Source of the DNA: Enterobacter cloacae
Lineage (GTDB): Bacteria > Pseudomonadota > Gammaproteobacteria > Enterobacterales > Enterobacteriaceae
NCBI GenBank assembly: GCA_014169315.1
Contig: AP022133.1
Location: 1,426,001 to 1,490,000, forward strand
Reading direction: 5' to 3'
Length of the DNA: 64,000 nucleotides
In this document: positions 51,518-61,154 of the stretch, piece after piece
Position numbering within the stretch: position 1 is the stretch's first letter
Layout of the letters: each line of letters begins with the position of its first letter
Translations under genes and position numbers: made by a program
The notes under the pieces: generated by a model
Seen by the model: only the letters and a program-made list of their open reading frames with translations
The model's database searches: none
Told to the model about the DNA's origin: nothing

Positions 51518-52519
51518 TTAACGCTGTAAAAATGCCTGCCAGTGTTTCACCACCTCTGACAGCTGTTCACGGCTAACATCGAGATGCATAACCAGACGCA
51601 CCACCGGAGAGGCATTAATCAACACGCCACGCGCTTTCATAAATTCACCCAGCGCGGCAGCGTGCTCGTCACCCACGCGGACAAACAGCATATTGGTGTC
51701 GTGACGCATCACGTCGGCACCGATTTCGCGCAATTGAGTCGCCATCCATGCCGCGTTGTTGTGATCGTCCTTCAGGCGCGCCACGTTGTTTTTCAGGGCA
51801 TATAACCCTGCCGCCGCCAGAATCCCCGCCTGACGCATTCCGCCGCCGGTCATCTTACGCCAGCGGTTGGCGCGTTTGATGTAGTCCGCATTGCCGACCA
51901 GCAGGGAACCTACCGGCGTACCCAGGCCTTTAGAGAGGCAAATGGTGAACGAGTCACAATATTGGGTGATCTCTTTCAGCTCGCAGCCATACTCCACCAC
52001 GGCGTTAAAGATGCGCGCACCGTCAACGTGCAGCCCCAGCTTGCGCTCGCGGGTAAATTCCCATGCGGCTTTCAGATACTCACGCGGCAGCACTTTGCCG
52101 TTATGGGTATTTTCCAGACTGAGCAGTTTTGTACGGGCGAAGTGGATATCGTCAGCTTTGATTTTTGCGGCGACCTTATCGAGCGGCAGGGAGCCGTCCG
52201 GTGCGGCATCAATCGGCTGTGGCTGAATGCTGCCGAGCACCGCTGCGCCGCCCGCTTCATACAGGTAGTTATGTGCACCCTGGCCGACGATATACTCTTC
52301 ACCGCGTTCACAGTGGCTGAGTAGCCCCACCAGGTTCGCCTGGGTGCCGGTTGGCAGGAACAGAGCGGCCTCTTTACCGCTCAGTTCTGCGGCATAACGC
52401 TGCAGTTCGTTGACGGTTGGATCGTCACCATAGACGTCGTCCCCGACCGGGGCGGCCATCATCTCTTCGAGCATGGCACGGCCCGGGCGGGTAACAGTAT
52501 CGCTGCGTAAATCAATCAT
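51518..52519 (-). CDS. ltaE: Low-specificity L-threonine aldolase LtaE
   Basis: Cytoplasmic pyridoxal-phosphate enzyme that splits L-allo-threonine and L-threonine into glycine and acetaldehyde. It is 333 residues, as in E. coli, with the cofactor Lys197 in [14 protein letters not shown] and the LHVDGARI motif. It starts 38 bases after poxB. Confidence 0.95.
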   Translation of the reverse strand: MIDLRSDTVTRPGRAMLEEMMAAPVGDDVYGDDPTVNELQRYAAELSGKEAALFLPTGTQANLVGLLSHCERGEEYIVGQGAHNYLYEAGGAAVLGSIQPQPIDAAPDGSLPLDKVAAKIKADDIHFARTKLLSLENTHNGKVLPREYLKAAWEFTRERKLGLHVDGARIFNAVVEYGCELKEITQYCDSFTICLSKGLGTPVGSLLVGNADYIKRANRWRKMTGGGMRQAGILAAAGLYALKNNVARLKDDHNNAAWMATQLREIGADVMRHDTNMLFVRVGDEHAAALGEFMKARGVLINASPVVRLVMHLDVSREQLSEVVKHWQAFLQR

Positions 52520-52557
52520 TTCACATCCCTTTAATGTCAGAGGTCATGTGAAATGTT

Positions 52558-54276
52558 TTACCTGAGCCAGTTGGTTTTTGCCAGTTCGATCACTTCATCA
52601 CCGCGTCCGCTGATAATGGCGCGCAGCATGTAGAGGCTAAATCCTTTGGCCTGCTCCAGCTTGATCTGCGGCGGGATTGCCAGCTCTTCTTTGGCGACCA
52701 CCACATCCACCAGCACCGGTCCGTCGATGGTGAAGGCGCGCTGGAGCGCTTCGTCCACATCAGCGGCTTTTTCCACGCGGATACCGGTGATGCCGCACGC
52801 TTCAGCGATACGGGCGAAATGGGTATCGTGCAGTTCGGTACCGTTGGTGAGATAACCACCGGCCTTCATCTCCATCGCCACGAAGCCCAGCACACTGTTG
52901 TTAAAGACCACGATTTTAAGCGGGAGCTTCATCTGTACCACCGACAGGAAATCACCCATCAGCATGCTGAACCCGCCGTCGCCACACATTGCCACCACCT
53001 GACGCTCTGGCGCGGTGGCTTTCGCTCCCAGCGCCTGCGGCATGGCGTTGGCCATTGAGCCGTGGTTAAACGAGCCCAGCAGGCGGCGCTTACCGTTCAT
53101 TTTCAGGTAGCGCGCTGCCCAGACGGTTGGCGTGCCCACATCGCAGGTAAAGATGGCGTCGTCGTCAGCAAAATGGCTGATTTGCTGTGCCAGGTATTGC
53201 GGATGGATGGCCTTATCGCTCGGTTTGGCGAGATCGTCCAGGCCTTTACGCGCATCGCGGTAATCGCTCAGGGCTTTATCGAGGAATGTCCGATCTGTTT
53301 TTTCTTCAAGGTGCGGCAGCAGGGCGGCCAGGGTGGATTTGATGTCACCCACCAGCGCCATATCGACTTTGCTGTGCGCGCCAATGCTGGCCGGGTTGAT
53401 ATCAATCTGAATGATTTTGGCATCCGTCGGGTAGAACGGACGATAAGGGAATTGAGTGCCGAGCAAAATGAGCGTGTCGGCGTTCATCATGGTGTGGAAA
53501 CCGCTGGAAAAACCAATCAGCCCGGTCATGCCCACATCGTACGGGTTATCGTACTCCACGTGTTCTTTGCCGCGCAGGGCGTGGACAATCGGGGATTTCA
53601 GTTTACCGGCAAACGCCAGCAGTTCCTGATGTGCCCCCGCGCAGCCGCTGCCGCACATCAGGGCGATGTTGCTGGAGTAACGCAGCAACTGCGCCAGTTT
53701 TTTCAGTTCCTCTTCGGTGGGCGTAACCACCGGCTGCGGCGCGTGATACCAGTGGCTGCTGGCACTTTCCGGTGCTGCCCTGAGTGCCACATCGCCCGGC
53801 AACACCACGACGGAAACTCCCCGGTTCAGTACGGCTTTGCGCATCGCAATCGCCAGTACCTGAGGGATCTGCTCCGGTGTGGAAACCAGCTCGCAGTAGT
53901 GGCTGCATTCACGAAACAGCTCCTGAGGATGGGTCTCCTGAAAATAGCCGCTGCCGATTTCCGTCGAGGGGATGTGAGCCGCTATCGCCAGCACCGGCAC
54001 ATGGTTGCGGTGGCAGTCAAACAGGCCGTTGATCAGGTGTAAGTTTCCCGGCCCGCATGACCCGGCACAGACGGCCAGTTCACCCGTGAGTTGCGCTTCG
54101 GCTCCGGCGGCAAAGGCGGCAACCTCTTCATGACGGGTTGGCATCCATTCAATGGTTTTCATCTTGTTGAGACTGTCACTGAGTCCGTTCAGGGAGTCGC
54201 CAGTGACGCCCCAGATACGTTTTACACCAGCCTGTTCGAGGGTTTTTGCTATGTATGCAGCCACGGTTTGTTTCAT
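52558..54276 (-). CDS. poxB: Pyruvate:ubiquinone oxidoreductase PoxB
   Basis: Peripheral membrane flavoenzyme that turns pyruvate into acetate and CO2, passing electrons to ubiquinone; it is a stationary-phase enzyme in E. coli. The start at 54276 ([17 protein letters not shown]) gives 572 residues, as in E. coli, with a GGAGCGGGACACTC leader. The thiamine-diphosphate motif is [12 protein letters not shown], and the C-terminal lipid-binding helix is present ([17 protein letters not shown]). The frame stays open upstream, without family support. Confidence 0.95.
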   Translation of the reverse strand: MKQTVAAYIAKTLEQAGVKRIWGVTGDSLNGLSDSLNKMKTIEWMPTRHEEVAAFAAGAEAQLTGELAVCAGSCGPGNLHLINGLFDCHRNHVPVLAIAAHIPSTEIGSGYFQETHPQELFRECSHYCELVSTPEQIPQVLAIAMRKAVLNRGVSVVVLPGDVALRAAPESASSHWYHAPQPVVTPTEEELKKLAQLLRYSSNIALMCGSGCAGAHQELLAFAGKLKSPIVHALRGKEHVEYDNPYDVGMTGLIGFSSGFHTMMNADTLILLGTQFPYRPFYPTDAKIIQIDINPASIGAHSKVDMALVGDIKSTLAALLPHLEEKTDRTFLDKALSDYRDARKGLDDLAKPSDKAIHPQYLAQQISHFADDDAIFTCDVGTPTVWAARYLKMNGKRRLLGSFNHGSMANAMPQALGAKATAPERQVVAMCGDGGFSMLMGDFLSVVQMKLPLKIVVFNNSVLGFVAMEMKAGGYLTNGTELHDTHFARIAEACGITGIRVEKAADVDEALQRAFTIDGPVLVDVVVAKEELAIPPQIKLEQAKGFSLYMLRAIISGRGDEVIELAKTNWLR

Positions 54277-54428
54277 GAGTGTCCCGCTCCTTTTTGTCAT
54301 ATCGTTTACAAGCTTAGAAGAAAGCCTCTGCATTGCCTGCCAAATCCCCCCTATTAACGGGTGCTTTTCAGATGTCATTATCCGACATAATCTGGTGATA
54401 CCACGGGTGAAAACAGGAATCATTCCAA

Positions 54429-54863
54429 ATGGTTAAATCATTGTTAACTGCTGTTAATAAAAAGCTAGCGTGCGACGATCTTGGCAAACTTTTGTTACGA
54501 CTTGCCGTTGGCGGGCTGATGTTGTTTCACGGATTACACAAATTATTGGGCGGCGTTGGGTTCATCAGTCATTTGCTGGTGGAAAAAGGGCTACCGGGGT
54601 TCATTGCTTATGGCGTCTTGATTGGCGAAGTCGTGGCACCGATCCTGATCATTCTTGGTTTCCTTACACGTCCCGCAGCGCTGGTACTGGCATTTACGAT
54701 GGTGGTGGCATGGCTGATGGTGGGCACGGGTGAAACCTTTGCGCTCGACGCCGTAGGCGCGTGGGCGATGGAGAGCCTGGTCTACTTCTTTATGGGTTCA
54801 CTCGCGATAGCGTTTTTAGGGGCAGGGCGTTACGCAGTGGGGAAAGACCCCGCGTGGCGGTAG
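54429..54863 (+). CDS. DoxX-family membrane protein
   Basis: Inner-membrane protein of 144 residues with four hydrophobic helices (near 25-40, 60-80, 86-105 and 115-135). It has the DoxX pattern: [22 protein letters not shown] and [23 protein letters not shown]. Relatives take part in quinone or thiosulfate redox reactions, or are of unknown role. It is divergent from poxB and is not in this place in K-12. A link with PoxB quinone use is speculation. Confidence 0.85.
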   Translation: MVKSLLTAVNKKLACDDLGKLLLRLAVGGLMLFHGLHKLLGGVGFISHLLVEKGLPGFIAYGVLIGEVVAPILIILGFLTRPAALVLAFTMVVAWLMVGTGETFALDAVGAWAMESLVYFFMGSLAIAFLGAGRYAVGKDPAWR

Positions 54864-54870
54864 TGTCATT

Positions 54871-54933
54871 GTCGGTCGGGTAAACGCAGTACCCCCCGAC
54901 AAAAAAGCCCGGTGGCGCTAACGCTTACCGGGC
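54871..54933. repeat. REP pair between the DoxX gene and hcr
   Basis: GTCGGTCGGG/CCCCCCGAC (54871-54900) is followed by AAAAAA and the REP hairpin GCCCGGTGGCGCTAACGCTT (stem with TACCGGGC, 54907-54933). It lies between converging genes and may terminate both. Confidence 0.8.
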
Positions 54934-54954
54934 CTACGAGTGAACGTTTACCGT

Positions 54955-55926
54955 TTATGCGAGAACAAGGTCACCCTGCGGGTGACATGAGCAGGCCAGT
55001 ACATACCCTTCGGCGATTTCCGCGTCGGTCAGCGTCATGGTGCTGGTCACGGTGTAGTTACCGTCCACCACTTTCGTCTTACAACAACCGCACACGCCAG
55101 CACGACAGGCAGCAACGACCGGCACGTTGTTGCTTTCCAGCGCTTCCAGCAGCGTGGTGCCCACGCGGCCAAAGAAGGTTTGCGCCGGTTGCAGTTTGGT
55201 GAACTTCATACCGCTGGTCGCCGCTTCCGCCACAGGCGTAAAGAACTGTTCTTTGAAGAAGCGGGTGACACCCAGCGCTTTCACGTCCTCTTCGACAATG
55301 TCCATATACGGCGCAGGGCCGCAGGTCATCACGGTGCGTGAGGCAATATCCGGCACGTTTTGCAGCAGCTCGCGGCTCAGGCGACCGGCCACAAAGTCGT
55401 GGGTAGCATTGTTTTCAGCAACCAGCGTGACCGGATAGTTACGCCATTCGTCGGCAAAAATCACATCTTCCGGTGAACGGACGCTGAAGATCACCTGCAC
55501 GTCGGCCTGCGGGCGGTTTTTAGCCAGCCAGCGGCGCATTGACATCACCGGTGTTACGCCACAACCAGCGGCCAGCAGCAGGAATTTATCCTCTGCCTTG
55601 TCGTCACAGGTGAAATCCCCCTGCGCGTCAGACAACCAGATATAGTCACCACGTTTCACGTCACGGGTCAGCCACTGAGAGCCAGCGCCGTCATCAATGC
55701 GACGGATAGTGAGCGTAATGTACTCGCTCACACCCGGCGTAGAGGAGATGGTGTAGGCGCGCAGGGTGTCCGCCGCGTTGCGGACACTGACCAGCGCATA
55801 CTGACCGGCACGATACGGATAGTAGTCATGACACAGCAGTGACAGCGTCCACACGTCCGGCGTCTCCTGACGGATGTGATGAACCTGCATCCGCCACGGA
55901 CACTGTGAGGTTGGCATCGTCATCAA
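54955..55926 (-). CDS. hcr: NADH oxidoreductase Hcr
   Basis: Electron donor for the hybrid-cluster protein, 323 residues (322 in E. coli). It has FAD and NAD domains of the ferredoxin-reductase type (RAYTISSTPGVSEYITL, LLLAAGCGVTPVMSMRR, VMTCGPAPYM) and a C-terminal [2Fe-2S] ferredoxin domain with CRAGVCGCC and a final ACSCHPQG Cys. It lies just after the IS3-interrupted hcp and may have lost its partner. Distal transcription is probably reduced by the insertion. Confidence 0.93.
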   Translation of the reverse strand: MMTMPTSQCPWRMQVHHIRQETPDVWTLSLLCHDYYPYRAGQYALVSVRNAADTLRAYTISSTPGVSEYITLTIRRIDDGAGSQWLTRDVKRGDYIWLSDAQGDFTCDDKAEDKFLLLAAGCGVTPVMSMRRWLAKNRPQADVQVIFSVRSPEDVIFADEWRNYPVTLVAENNATHDFVAGRLSRELLQNVPDIASRTVMTCGPAPYMDIVEEDVKALGVTRFFKEQFFTPVAEAATSGMKFTKLQPAQTFFGRVGTTLLEALESNNVPVVAACRAGVCGCCKTKVVDGNYTVTSTMTLTDAEIAEGYVLACSCHPQGDLVLA

Positions 55927-55933
55927 TAGCTCC

Positions 55934-56959
55934 TTACGCGCTCAGCAGTTGCTTCATATCATCTTCAACGTTAGTGACGGAACGCAGACCGAATTTCTCG
56001 TTCAGTACGGCCAGCAGATCCGGCGTCAGGAAGCCTGGTGCTGTTGGGCCGGTCACAATGTTGGTCACACCCAGAGAGAGCAGGGTCAGCAGGATGACAA
56101 TCGCTTTCTGTTCGAACCAGGAGAGCACCAGTGACAGCGGCAGATCGTTCACGCCACAGCCCAGTTTTTCAGCCAGAGTGACGGCCAGAATGATGGCAGA
56201 GTAAGCATCGTTACACTGACCGGCATCCACCAGACGTGGCAGACCTTCGATGTCACCGAAGTCCAGTTTGTTGAAGCGGTACTTACCGCATGCCAGGGTC
56301 AGGATCAGGCAGTCGTCCGGTACGCTGGTGGCAAAATCGGTGAAGTAGTTACGTTCGCCGCGCGCGCCGTCACAGCCGCCGATCAGGAAGATGTGACGCA
56401 GTTTTTCACGGCTGACCAGGTCAATCAGCGAATCTGCAGCGCCCAGCAGAGTTTCGCGGCCAAAGCCGACGGTGATCAGGTGTTCGATTTCGCTGTACGG
56501 GAAGCCCGCCATTTGCTGTGCCTGGGCAATAACCGGGCCGAAATCGTCGCCTTCGAGGTGGCTCACACCCGGCCAGCCAACGATACTGCGGGTCCAGATG
56601 CGGTCGTCATACGCGCCTACGGTTGGGTCGATGATGCAGTTAGAGGTCATCACGATTGGGCCAGGGAAGCGGGCGAACTCAACCTGCTGGTTCTGCCAGC
56701 CGCTGCCGTAGTTACCGACCAGATGTTTGAACTTACGCAGTTCAGGGTAGCCGTGCGCGGGCAGCATTTCCCCGTGGGTATAAACGTTAACGCCGGTGCC
56801 TTCAGTCTGCTTCAGCAGGTTGTAGAGATCTTTCAGGTCATGGCCGGAGATCAGGATGCACTTACCTTCGGTCGCCTTCACGTTGACCTGAGTTGGGGTC
56901 GGGTGGCCGTAGGTGTTGGTTTCACCGGCATCCAGAATGCTCATCACTTTGAAGTTCAT
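55934..56959 (-). pseudogene. hcp: hcp, 3' part, split by IS3
   Basis: Codons 211-550 of the hybrid-cluster protein (high-affinity nitric-oxide reductase), plus the CAT duplication. It contains Cys and Glu ligands of the 4Fe-2O-2S cluster, including [28 protein letters not shown] and [12 protein letters not shown]. The duplicated target leaves an ATG right at the junction (56959), so a truncated protein could be started there, but without the N-terminal [4Fe-4S] or [2Fe-2S] cysteines it should not work. Removing IS3 and one CAT restores exactly 550 codons, the E. coli length. Confidence 0.95.
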
Positions 56960-57024
56960 TGATCTTACCCAGCAATAGTGGACACGCGGCTAAGTGAGTA
57001 AACTCTCAGTCAGAGGTGACTCAC

Positions 57025-57324
57025 ATGACAAAAACAGTATCAACCAGTAAAAAACCCCGTAAACAGCATTCGCCTGAATTTCGCAGTGAAGCCCTGAAGC
57101 TTGCTGAACGCATCGGTGTTACTGCCGCAGCCCGTGAACTCAGCCTGTATGAATCACAGCTCTACAACTGGCGCAGTAAACAGCAAAATCAGCAGACGTC
57201 TTCTGAACGTGAACTGGAGATGTCTACCGAGATTGCACGTCTCAAACGCCAGCTGGCAGAACGGGATGAAGAGCTGGCTATCCTCCAAAAGGCCGCGACA
57301 TACTTCGCGAAGCGCCTGAAATGA
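57025..57324 (+). CDS. insE: IS3 OrfA (InsE)
   Basis: DNA-binding part of the IS3 transposase, 99 residues. It has a helix-turn-helix (GVTAARELS, with the Ala-repeat, then [11 protein letters not shown]) and a C-terminal leucine-zipper-like coil ([20 protein letters not shown]). The start at 57025 has GAGGTG; the ORF opens three codons earlier. A programmed -1 frameshift near its end fuses it with OrfB; the frames overlap by 4 bases at ATGA. Confidence 0.96.
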
Positions 57325-58187
57325 AGTATGTCTTTATTGAAAAACATCAGGCTGAGTTCAGCATCAAAGCAATGTGCCGCGTGCTCCGGGTGGCCCGCAG
57401 CGGCTGGTATACGTGGTGTCAGCGGCGGACAAGGATAAGCACGCGTCAGCAGTTCCGCCAACACTGCGACAGCGTTGTCCTCGCGGCTTTTACCCGGTCA
57501 AAACAGCGTTACGGTGCCCCACGCCTGACGGATGAACTGCGTGCTCAGGGTTACCCCTTTAACGTAAAAACCGTGGCGGCAAGCCTGCGCCGTCAGGGAC
57601 TGAGGGCAAAGGCCTCCCGGAAGTTCAGCCCGGTCAGCTACCGCGCACACGGCCTGCCTGTGTCAGAAAATCTGTTGGAGCAGGATTTTTACGCCAGTGG
57701 CCCGAACCAGAAGTGGGCAGGAGACATCACGTACTTACGTACAGATGAAGGCTGGCTGTATCTGGCAGTGGTCATTGACCTGTGGTCACGTGCCGTTATT
57801 GGCTGGTCAATGTCGCCACGCATGACGGCGCAACTGGCCTGCGATGCCCTGCAGATGGCGCTGTGGCGGCGTAAGAGGCCCCGGAACGTTATCGTTCACA
57901 CGGACCGTGGAGGCCAGTACTGTTCAGCAGATTATCAGGCGCAACTGAAACGGCATAATCTGCGTGGAAGTATGAGCGCAAAAGGTTGCTGCTACGATAA
58001 TGCCTGCGTGGAAAGCTTCTTTCATTCGCTGAAAGTGGAATGTATCCATGGAGAACACTTTATCAGCCGGGAAATAATGCGGGCAACGGTGTTTAATTAT
58101 ATCGAATGTGATTACAATCGGTGGCGGCGGCACAGTTGGTGTGGCGGCCTCAGTCCGGAACAATTTGAAAACAAGAACCTCGCTTAG
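57321..58187 (+). CDS. insF: IS3 OrfB (InsF) transposase catalytic protein
   Basis: Catalytic DDE integrase-fold part of the IS3 transposase, 288 residues. The first Asp is in [20 protein letters not shown], the second Asp is in [12 protein letters not shown], and the Glu is in [13 protein letters not shown], followed by the family C terminus. No disruption is visible, so the element should be able to move. Confidence 0.96.
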
Positions 58188-58217
58188 GCCTGTGTCCATA
58201 TTACGTGGGTAGGATCA

Positions 58218-58847
58218 CATCAGCCCGATTTCCATCGAGCACTCCAGCAGCGCGTTCATGTCGGAAGGCCAGGTACCCAGCCACGCCATAATTTTGTGGT
58301 ACTGCGCATAAATATCGTTGTCGTACTGGCCGAGAACGTGCGCGTGCTCCATATAGGCCGCCGCACCTTTCAGGCCGTACAGGCACAACAGACGCAGGCC
58401 GAGAATGTTCTCGCCAATCGCCGCTTTGTCTTTGTTCGGGGTAAATTCTGCCGCCTGGCGCTGCAGTTCGCCCAGGTCATCGCTCACCAGTTGCAGCTCC
58501 GCCATTGGGTTATCCACGCGGGCGCTGGCGTCTGCATTCAGACACTGTGCTTTGAGCGCTTCGCGCAGGGCGATGGCTTCGCGGGCGTAACCCACAATGC
58601 GAGGAGAATCAAAGTTTACGTTAGTCAGCGTGGAGAAAAATGCGCGAGGGGCGAAACTGTCTACGTAGTGGTCAATAATGCCGTATTCACGGGCTTTGAA
58701 TGCCCATGCGGAAAGTCCTTGCAGGGAAGCAATCAACAGATCCTGCAGGTCTGACGTCTCTGCCGTTTTGCCGCACATACCTTGCGCGTAGGAGCAGCCA
58801 TTACCTGCCGGAGTACGGATGGTTTGTTCACATTGCACACAAAACAT
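58218..58847 (-). pseudogene. hcp: hcp, 5' part, split by IS3
   Basis: Codons 1-210 of the hybrid-cluster protein. The N-terminal cluster cysteines are intact (C3, C6, C18, C25: [19 protein letters not shown]), and the helical domain is near-identical to E. coli. The IS3 insertion follows Met210, within EIGLM (EIGQM in E. coli), so any product lacks the catalytic domain with the hybrid cluster. The start at 58847 matches E. coli; the frame opens two codons earlier. Confidence 0.95.
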
Positions 58848-58861
58848 AATCACACCTGTTA

Positions 58862-58884
58862 AAGTTATATTTGATATACATGTT
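58862..58884. promoter_or_regulatory. Candidate NsrR/FNR site upstream of hcp
   Basis: AAGTTATATTTGATATACAT followed by GTT matches about 17 of 23 positions of the NsrR palindrome as I recall it, and it contains TTGAT, the left half of an FNR site. In E. coli hcp-hcr is repressed by NsrR and activated by FNR. Confidence 0.5.
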
Positions 58885-58991
58885 TTAGATTATGCCTGTG
58901 CCAGAACGGAGAAAAGTTCTTTCTGCTACAAAATAGAGGGATATTGATTTAGCGCAATTTTGGCGGCAGGTTGACTACCGCCAAAGAAGTA

Positions 58992-59891
58992 TCAGGCGGA
59001 GAAGAACGCCATCAGAACAGGTACCAGCAGGCTCAAAATAAAGCCGTGTACGATGGCGGCAGGCACCATCTCCAGGCCGCCAGAACGTTGTAACACCGGC
59101 AGGGTAAAGTCCATTGAGGTCGCACCACACAGACCGAGCGCGGTAGAGCGGCTACGGCGCACCAGTCCCGGGATCAGCATGATGGCAATCAGCTCGCGTG
59201 CCAGGTCATTAAAGAAAGCGGCGCTGCCAATGACCGGGCCGAAAGATTCGGTGAGCAGAATACCGGAAAGGGAATACCAGCCAAAACCCGACGCCATTGC
59301 CAGGCCGGTTTTCAGCGGCAGGTCGAGAATAAAGGCGTTAATCACCCCAGCGGCCATTGAACTGCCAATCACCACAACGGCCACAATCATTCCCCGGCGG
59401 TTGAGGACAATCTGCTTCAGCGTCATGCCATTATTTCGCAGCTGTATACCAATCAGGAACAGCAGGAATATCAGCGTATATTCGCTGGCTTCCGTGGCGT
59501 GTTGTAAAAAGGACCATCCGGTGAGTCCCAGAAGAAAACCGAGTACCACGACGCCGCATAATTTTAACGATTCCAGCGCCATTGCAATACGGGAAGGCAG
59601 TTTTTCCTGATGATGATTATTTTTCCATGGAATAGAGCGTTCCAGCCAGAACAGCGCGGCAATATTGCACAGCAAAATAACCACAACAGTTACGGCAGAA
59701 TAATGCAGGATCGACAGCAAATTGGCGGCCAGGTTATCCAGAAACGCCAGGCTAATCCCCATAAAGAAAAGAATGACGTAGACAATCCAGCTGAGAAAAC
59801 GATTGATGAGCCTTAGTGCTGATTCTCGATGCAGCGGGATAAGGTAGCCCACAATCAGGGGCAGCAGAATGATGAGGAGTCCTGAAAACAT
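58992..59891 (-). CDS. lysO: Lysine exporter LysO (YbjE)
   Basis: Inner-membrane exporter of L-lysine and thialysine, 299 residues as in E. coli, with about eight to ten helices. The start at 59891 (MFSGLLIILLPLIVGYLIP) aligns with E. coli; the ORF is open 18 codons further upstream. Conserved motifs include GFGWYSLSGILLTESFGP and GLCGATSMDFTLPVLQR with acidic residues important for transport. In E. coli it is induced by ArgP at high lysine. No lysine riboswitch is seen here. Confidence 0.94.
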   Translation of the reverse strand: MFSGLLIILLPLIVGYLIPLHRESALRLINRFLSWIVYVILFFMGISLAFLDNLAANLLSILHYSAVTVVVILLCNIAALFWLERSIPWKNNHHQEKLPSRIAMALESLKLCGVVVLGFLLGLTGWSFLQHATEASEYTLIFLLFLIGIQLRNNGMTLKQIVLNRRGMIVAVVVIGSSMAAGVINAFILDLPLKTGLAMASGFGWYSLSGILLTESFGPVIGSAAFFNDLARELIAIMLIPGLVRRSRSTALGLCGATSMDFTLPVLQRSGGLEMVPAAIVHGFILSLLVPVLMAFFSA

Positions 59892-59983
59892 GAACAGCCG
59901 GTCCTTTTGAATGTCTGTTAAGTATCTGTTAAGCGCCAGAAACACTACCCAATAAAGGCTGTCCAGTAAAGCGGCAAAAGAAA

Positions 59984-60073
59984 GCCGGGTAGCGTGAACG
60001 CTTACCCGGCCTGTATTCAGGTGGGGTTGTGCGGCAAGATGCCCTCACCCCGACCCTCTCCCACGGGGAGAGG
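59984..60073. repeat. REP hairpin and CCTCTCCC hairpin between lysO and aqpZ
   Basis: GCCGGGTAGCG-type REP (59984-60010, stem closing with TTACCCGGC) is followed at 60055-60073 by CCTCTCCC/GGGAGAGG. Located downstream of aqpZ and upstream of lysO, both transcribed leftward, so it can act on the end of aqpZ mRNA. Confidence 0.75.
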
Positions 60074-60083
60074 AAGAAAACAA

Positions 60084-60779
60084 TTAATCACGTTTTTCCA
60101 GCAGAGTGCGGTACAGCAAGCCGCCCAAAATACCACCGATGATTGGCATCACCCAGAACAGCCACAGCTGCTCAAGCGCCCAGCCGCCCTGGAAAATCGC
60201 GACTGCAGTACTACGCGCCGGGTTAACAGAGGTGTTGGTGACCGGAATAGAGATCAGGTGGATAAGCGTTAATGCCAGACCAATGGCGATAGGGGCAAAG
60301 CCCGCCGGTGCCTGTTTGTCTGTTGCACCGTGGATAACCAGCAGGAAGCCTGCGGTCAGCACAATTTCAATGACGATGGCAGACAGCATGGAGTAGCCGC
60401 CTGGAGAGTGTTCACCGAAGCCGTTAGAGGCAAAGCCGCTGGCTGCTGCGTCAAAGCCTGCTTTGCCGCTGGCGATGACATACAGAACCGCCGCAGCAAT
60501 AATACCACCGACGACCTGGGCAACAATGTAGCCGATAACGTCTTTGGCCGGGAAACGACCGCCCGCCCATAAGCCTAATGTCACTGCCGGGTTAAAGTGA
60601 CCACCGGAAATATGTCCCACGGCATACGCCATGGTTAATACGGTTAAGCCAAATGCCAGCGCGACACCGACAAAACCAATTCCTAATTCCGGGAATGCTG
60701 CTGCCAGAACAGCACTACCGCAGCCACCAAACACTAACCAGAATGTACCAAAGCATTCCGCTGCTAATTTCCTGAACAT
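60084..60779 (-). CDS. aqpZ: Aquaporin Z
   Basis: Inner-membrane tetrameric water channel, 231 residues as in E. coli. Both NPA half-helices are present: [12 protein letters not shown] and [13 protein letters not shown], with Arg after the second (selectivity filter). The start at 60779 ([19 protein letters not shown]) aligns with E. coli; the reading frame is open upstream. Confidence 0.96.
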   Translation of the reverse strand: MFRKLAAECFGTFWLVFGGCGSAVLAAAFPELGIGFVGVALAFGLTVLTMAYAVGHISGGHFNPAVTLGLWAGGRFPAKDVIGYIVAQVVGGIIAAAVLYVIASGKAGFDAAASGFASNGFGEHSPGGYSMLSAIVIEIVLTAGFLLVIHGATDKQAPAGFAPIAIGLALTLIHLISIPVTNTSVNPARSTAVAIFQGGWALEQLWLFWVMPIIGGILGGLLYRTLLEKRD

Positions 60780-61154
60780 AACCACCTCAATAATAAAATT
60801 CCGCACGCTTGCTTGCGTGCAGGCTATATCGCCATAAAAGGGATGACGACTCAAAGAGCCATTATTTTAAAAACCAACAACACCCCTTCGCCACTCAAAT
60901 AAACTCTGTAAGTTTGATTTAAGGCAATGTGATGTCAATCCTTGTTCAAATTGGTAGTGAATACAGCATAGACCAATTCTCGGGCGGTAGTATCTTGTGC
61001 AGCTATACCTAATTCAAATTAAATCTGACAGGAAGATTCTGGTTTTTTCTGGCTACTTCGGAATAATCGAGGTGTATTACAGTGTCCTGCCGGGCTTTGT
61101 GCCGTTATACTCCTGATAACTTGAAGGAAAAAGTGATCGTTTCTCGGGGGATTT
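60780..61154 (+). promoter_or_regulatory. Divergent gap between aqpZ and ybjD
   Basis: 375 bases separate two divergent genes. Near ybjD, TTATACT (in GTGCCGTTATACTCCTG, about 61101-61117) could be its -10. I see no RNA gene or hairpin of note. Confidence 0.4.

Larger units (their letters stand above)
56960..58217 (+). mobile_element. IS3, complete copy
   Basis: 1258 bases, the length of IS3. Ends are imperfect inverted repeats: TGATCTTACCC on the left and TGATCCTACCC (complement of the right end). Both flanks carry CAT (56957-56959 and 58218-58220), a 3-bp target duplication, as expected for IS3. Both transposase frames are intact and match E. coli IS3 as I know it. Confidence 0.97.

Noticed and set aside
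53062..54042. 326-codon open frame antisense to poxB
   Set aside because: Opposite a near-identical PoxB; Gly/His/Arg-rich shadow.
59892..60083. Lysine riboswitch before lysO
   Set aside because: The leader is short, and no multi-helix lysine-element core could be recognised; the hairpins present are REP-type.
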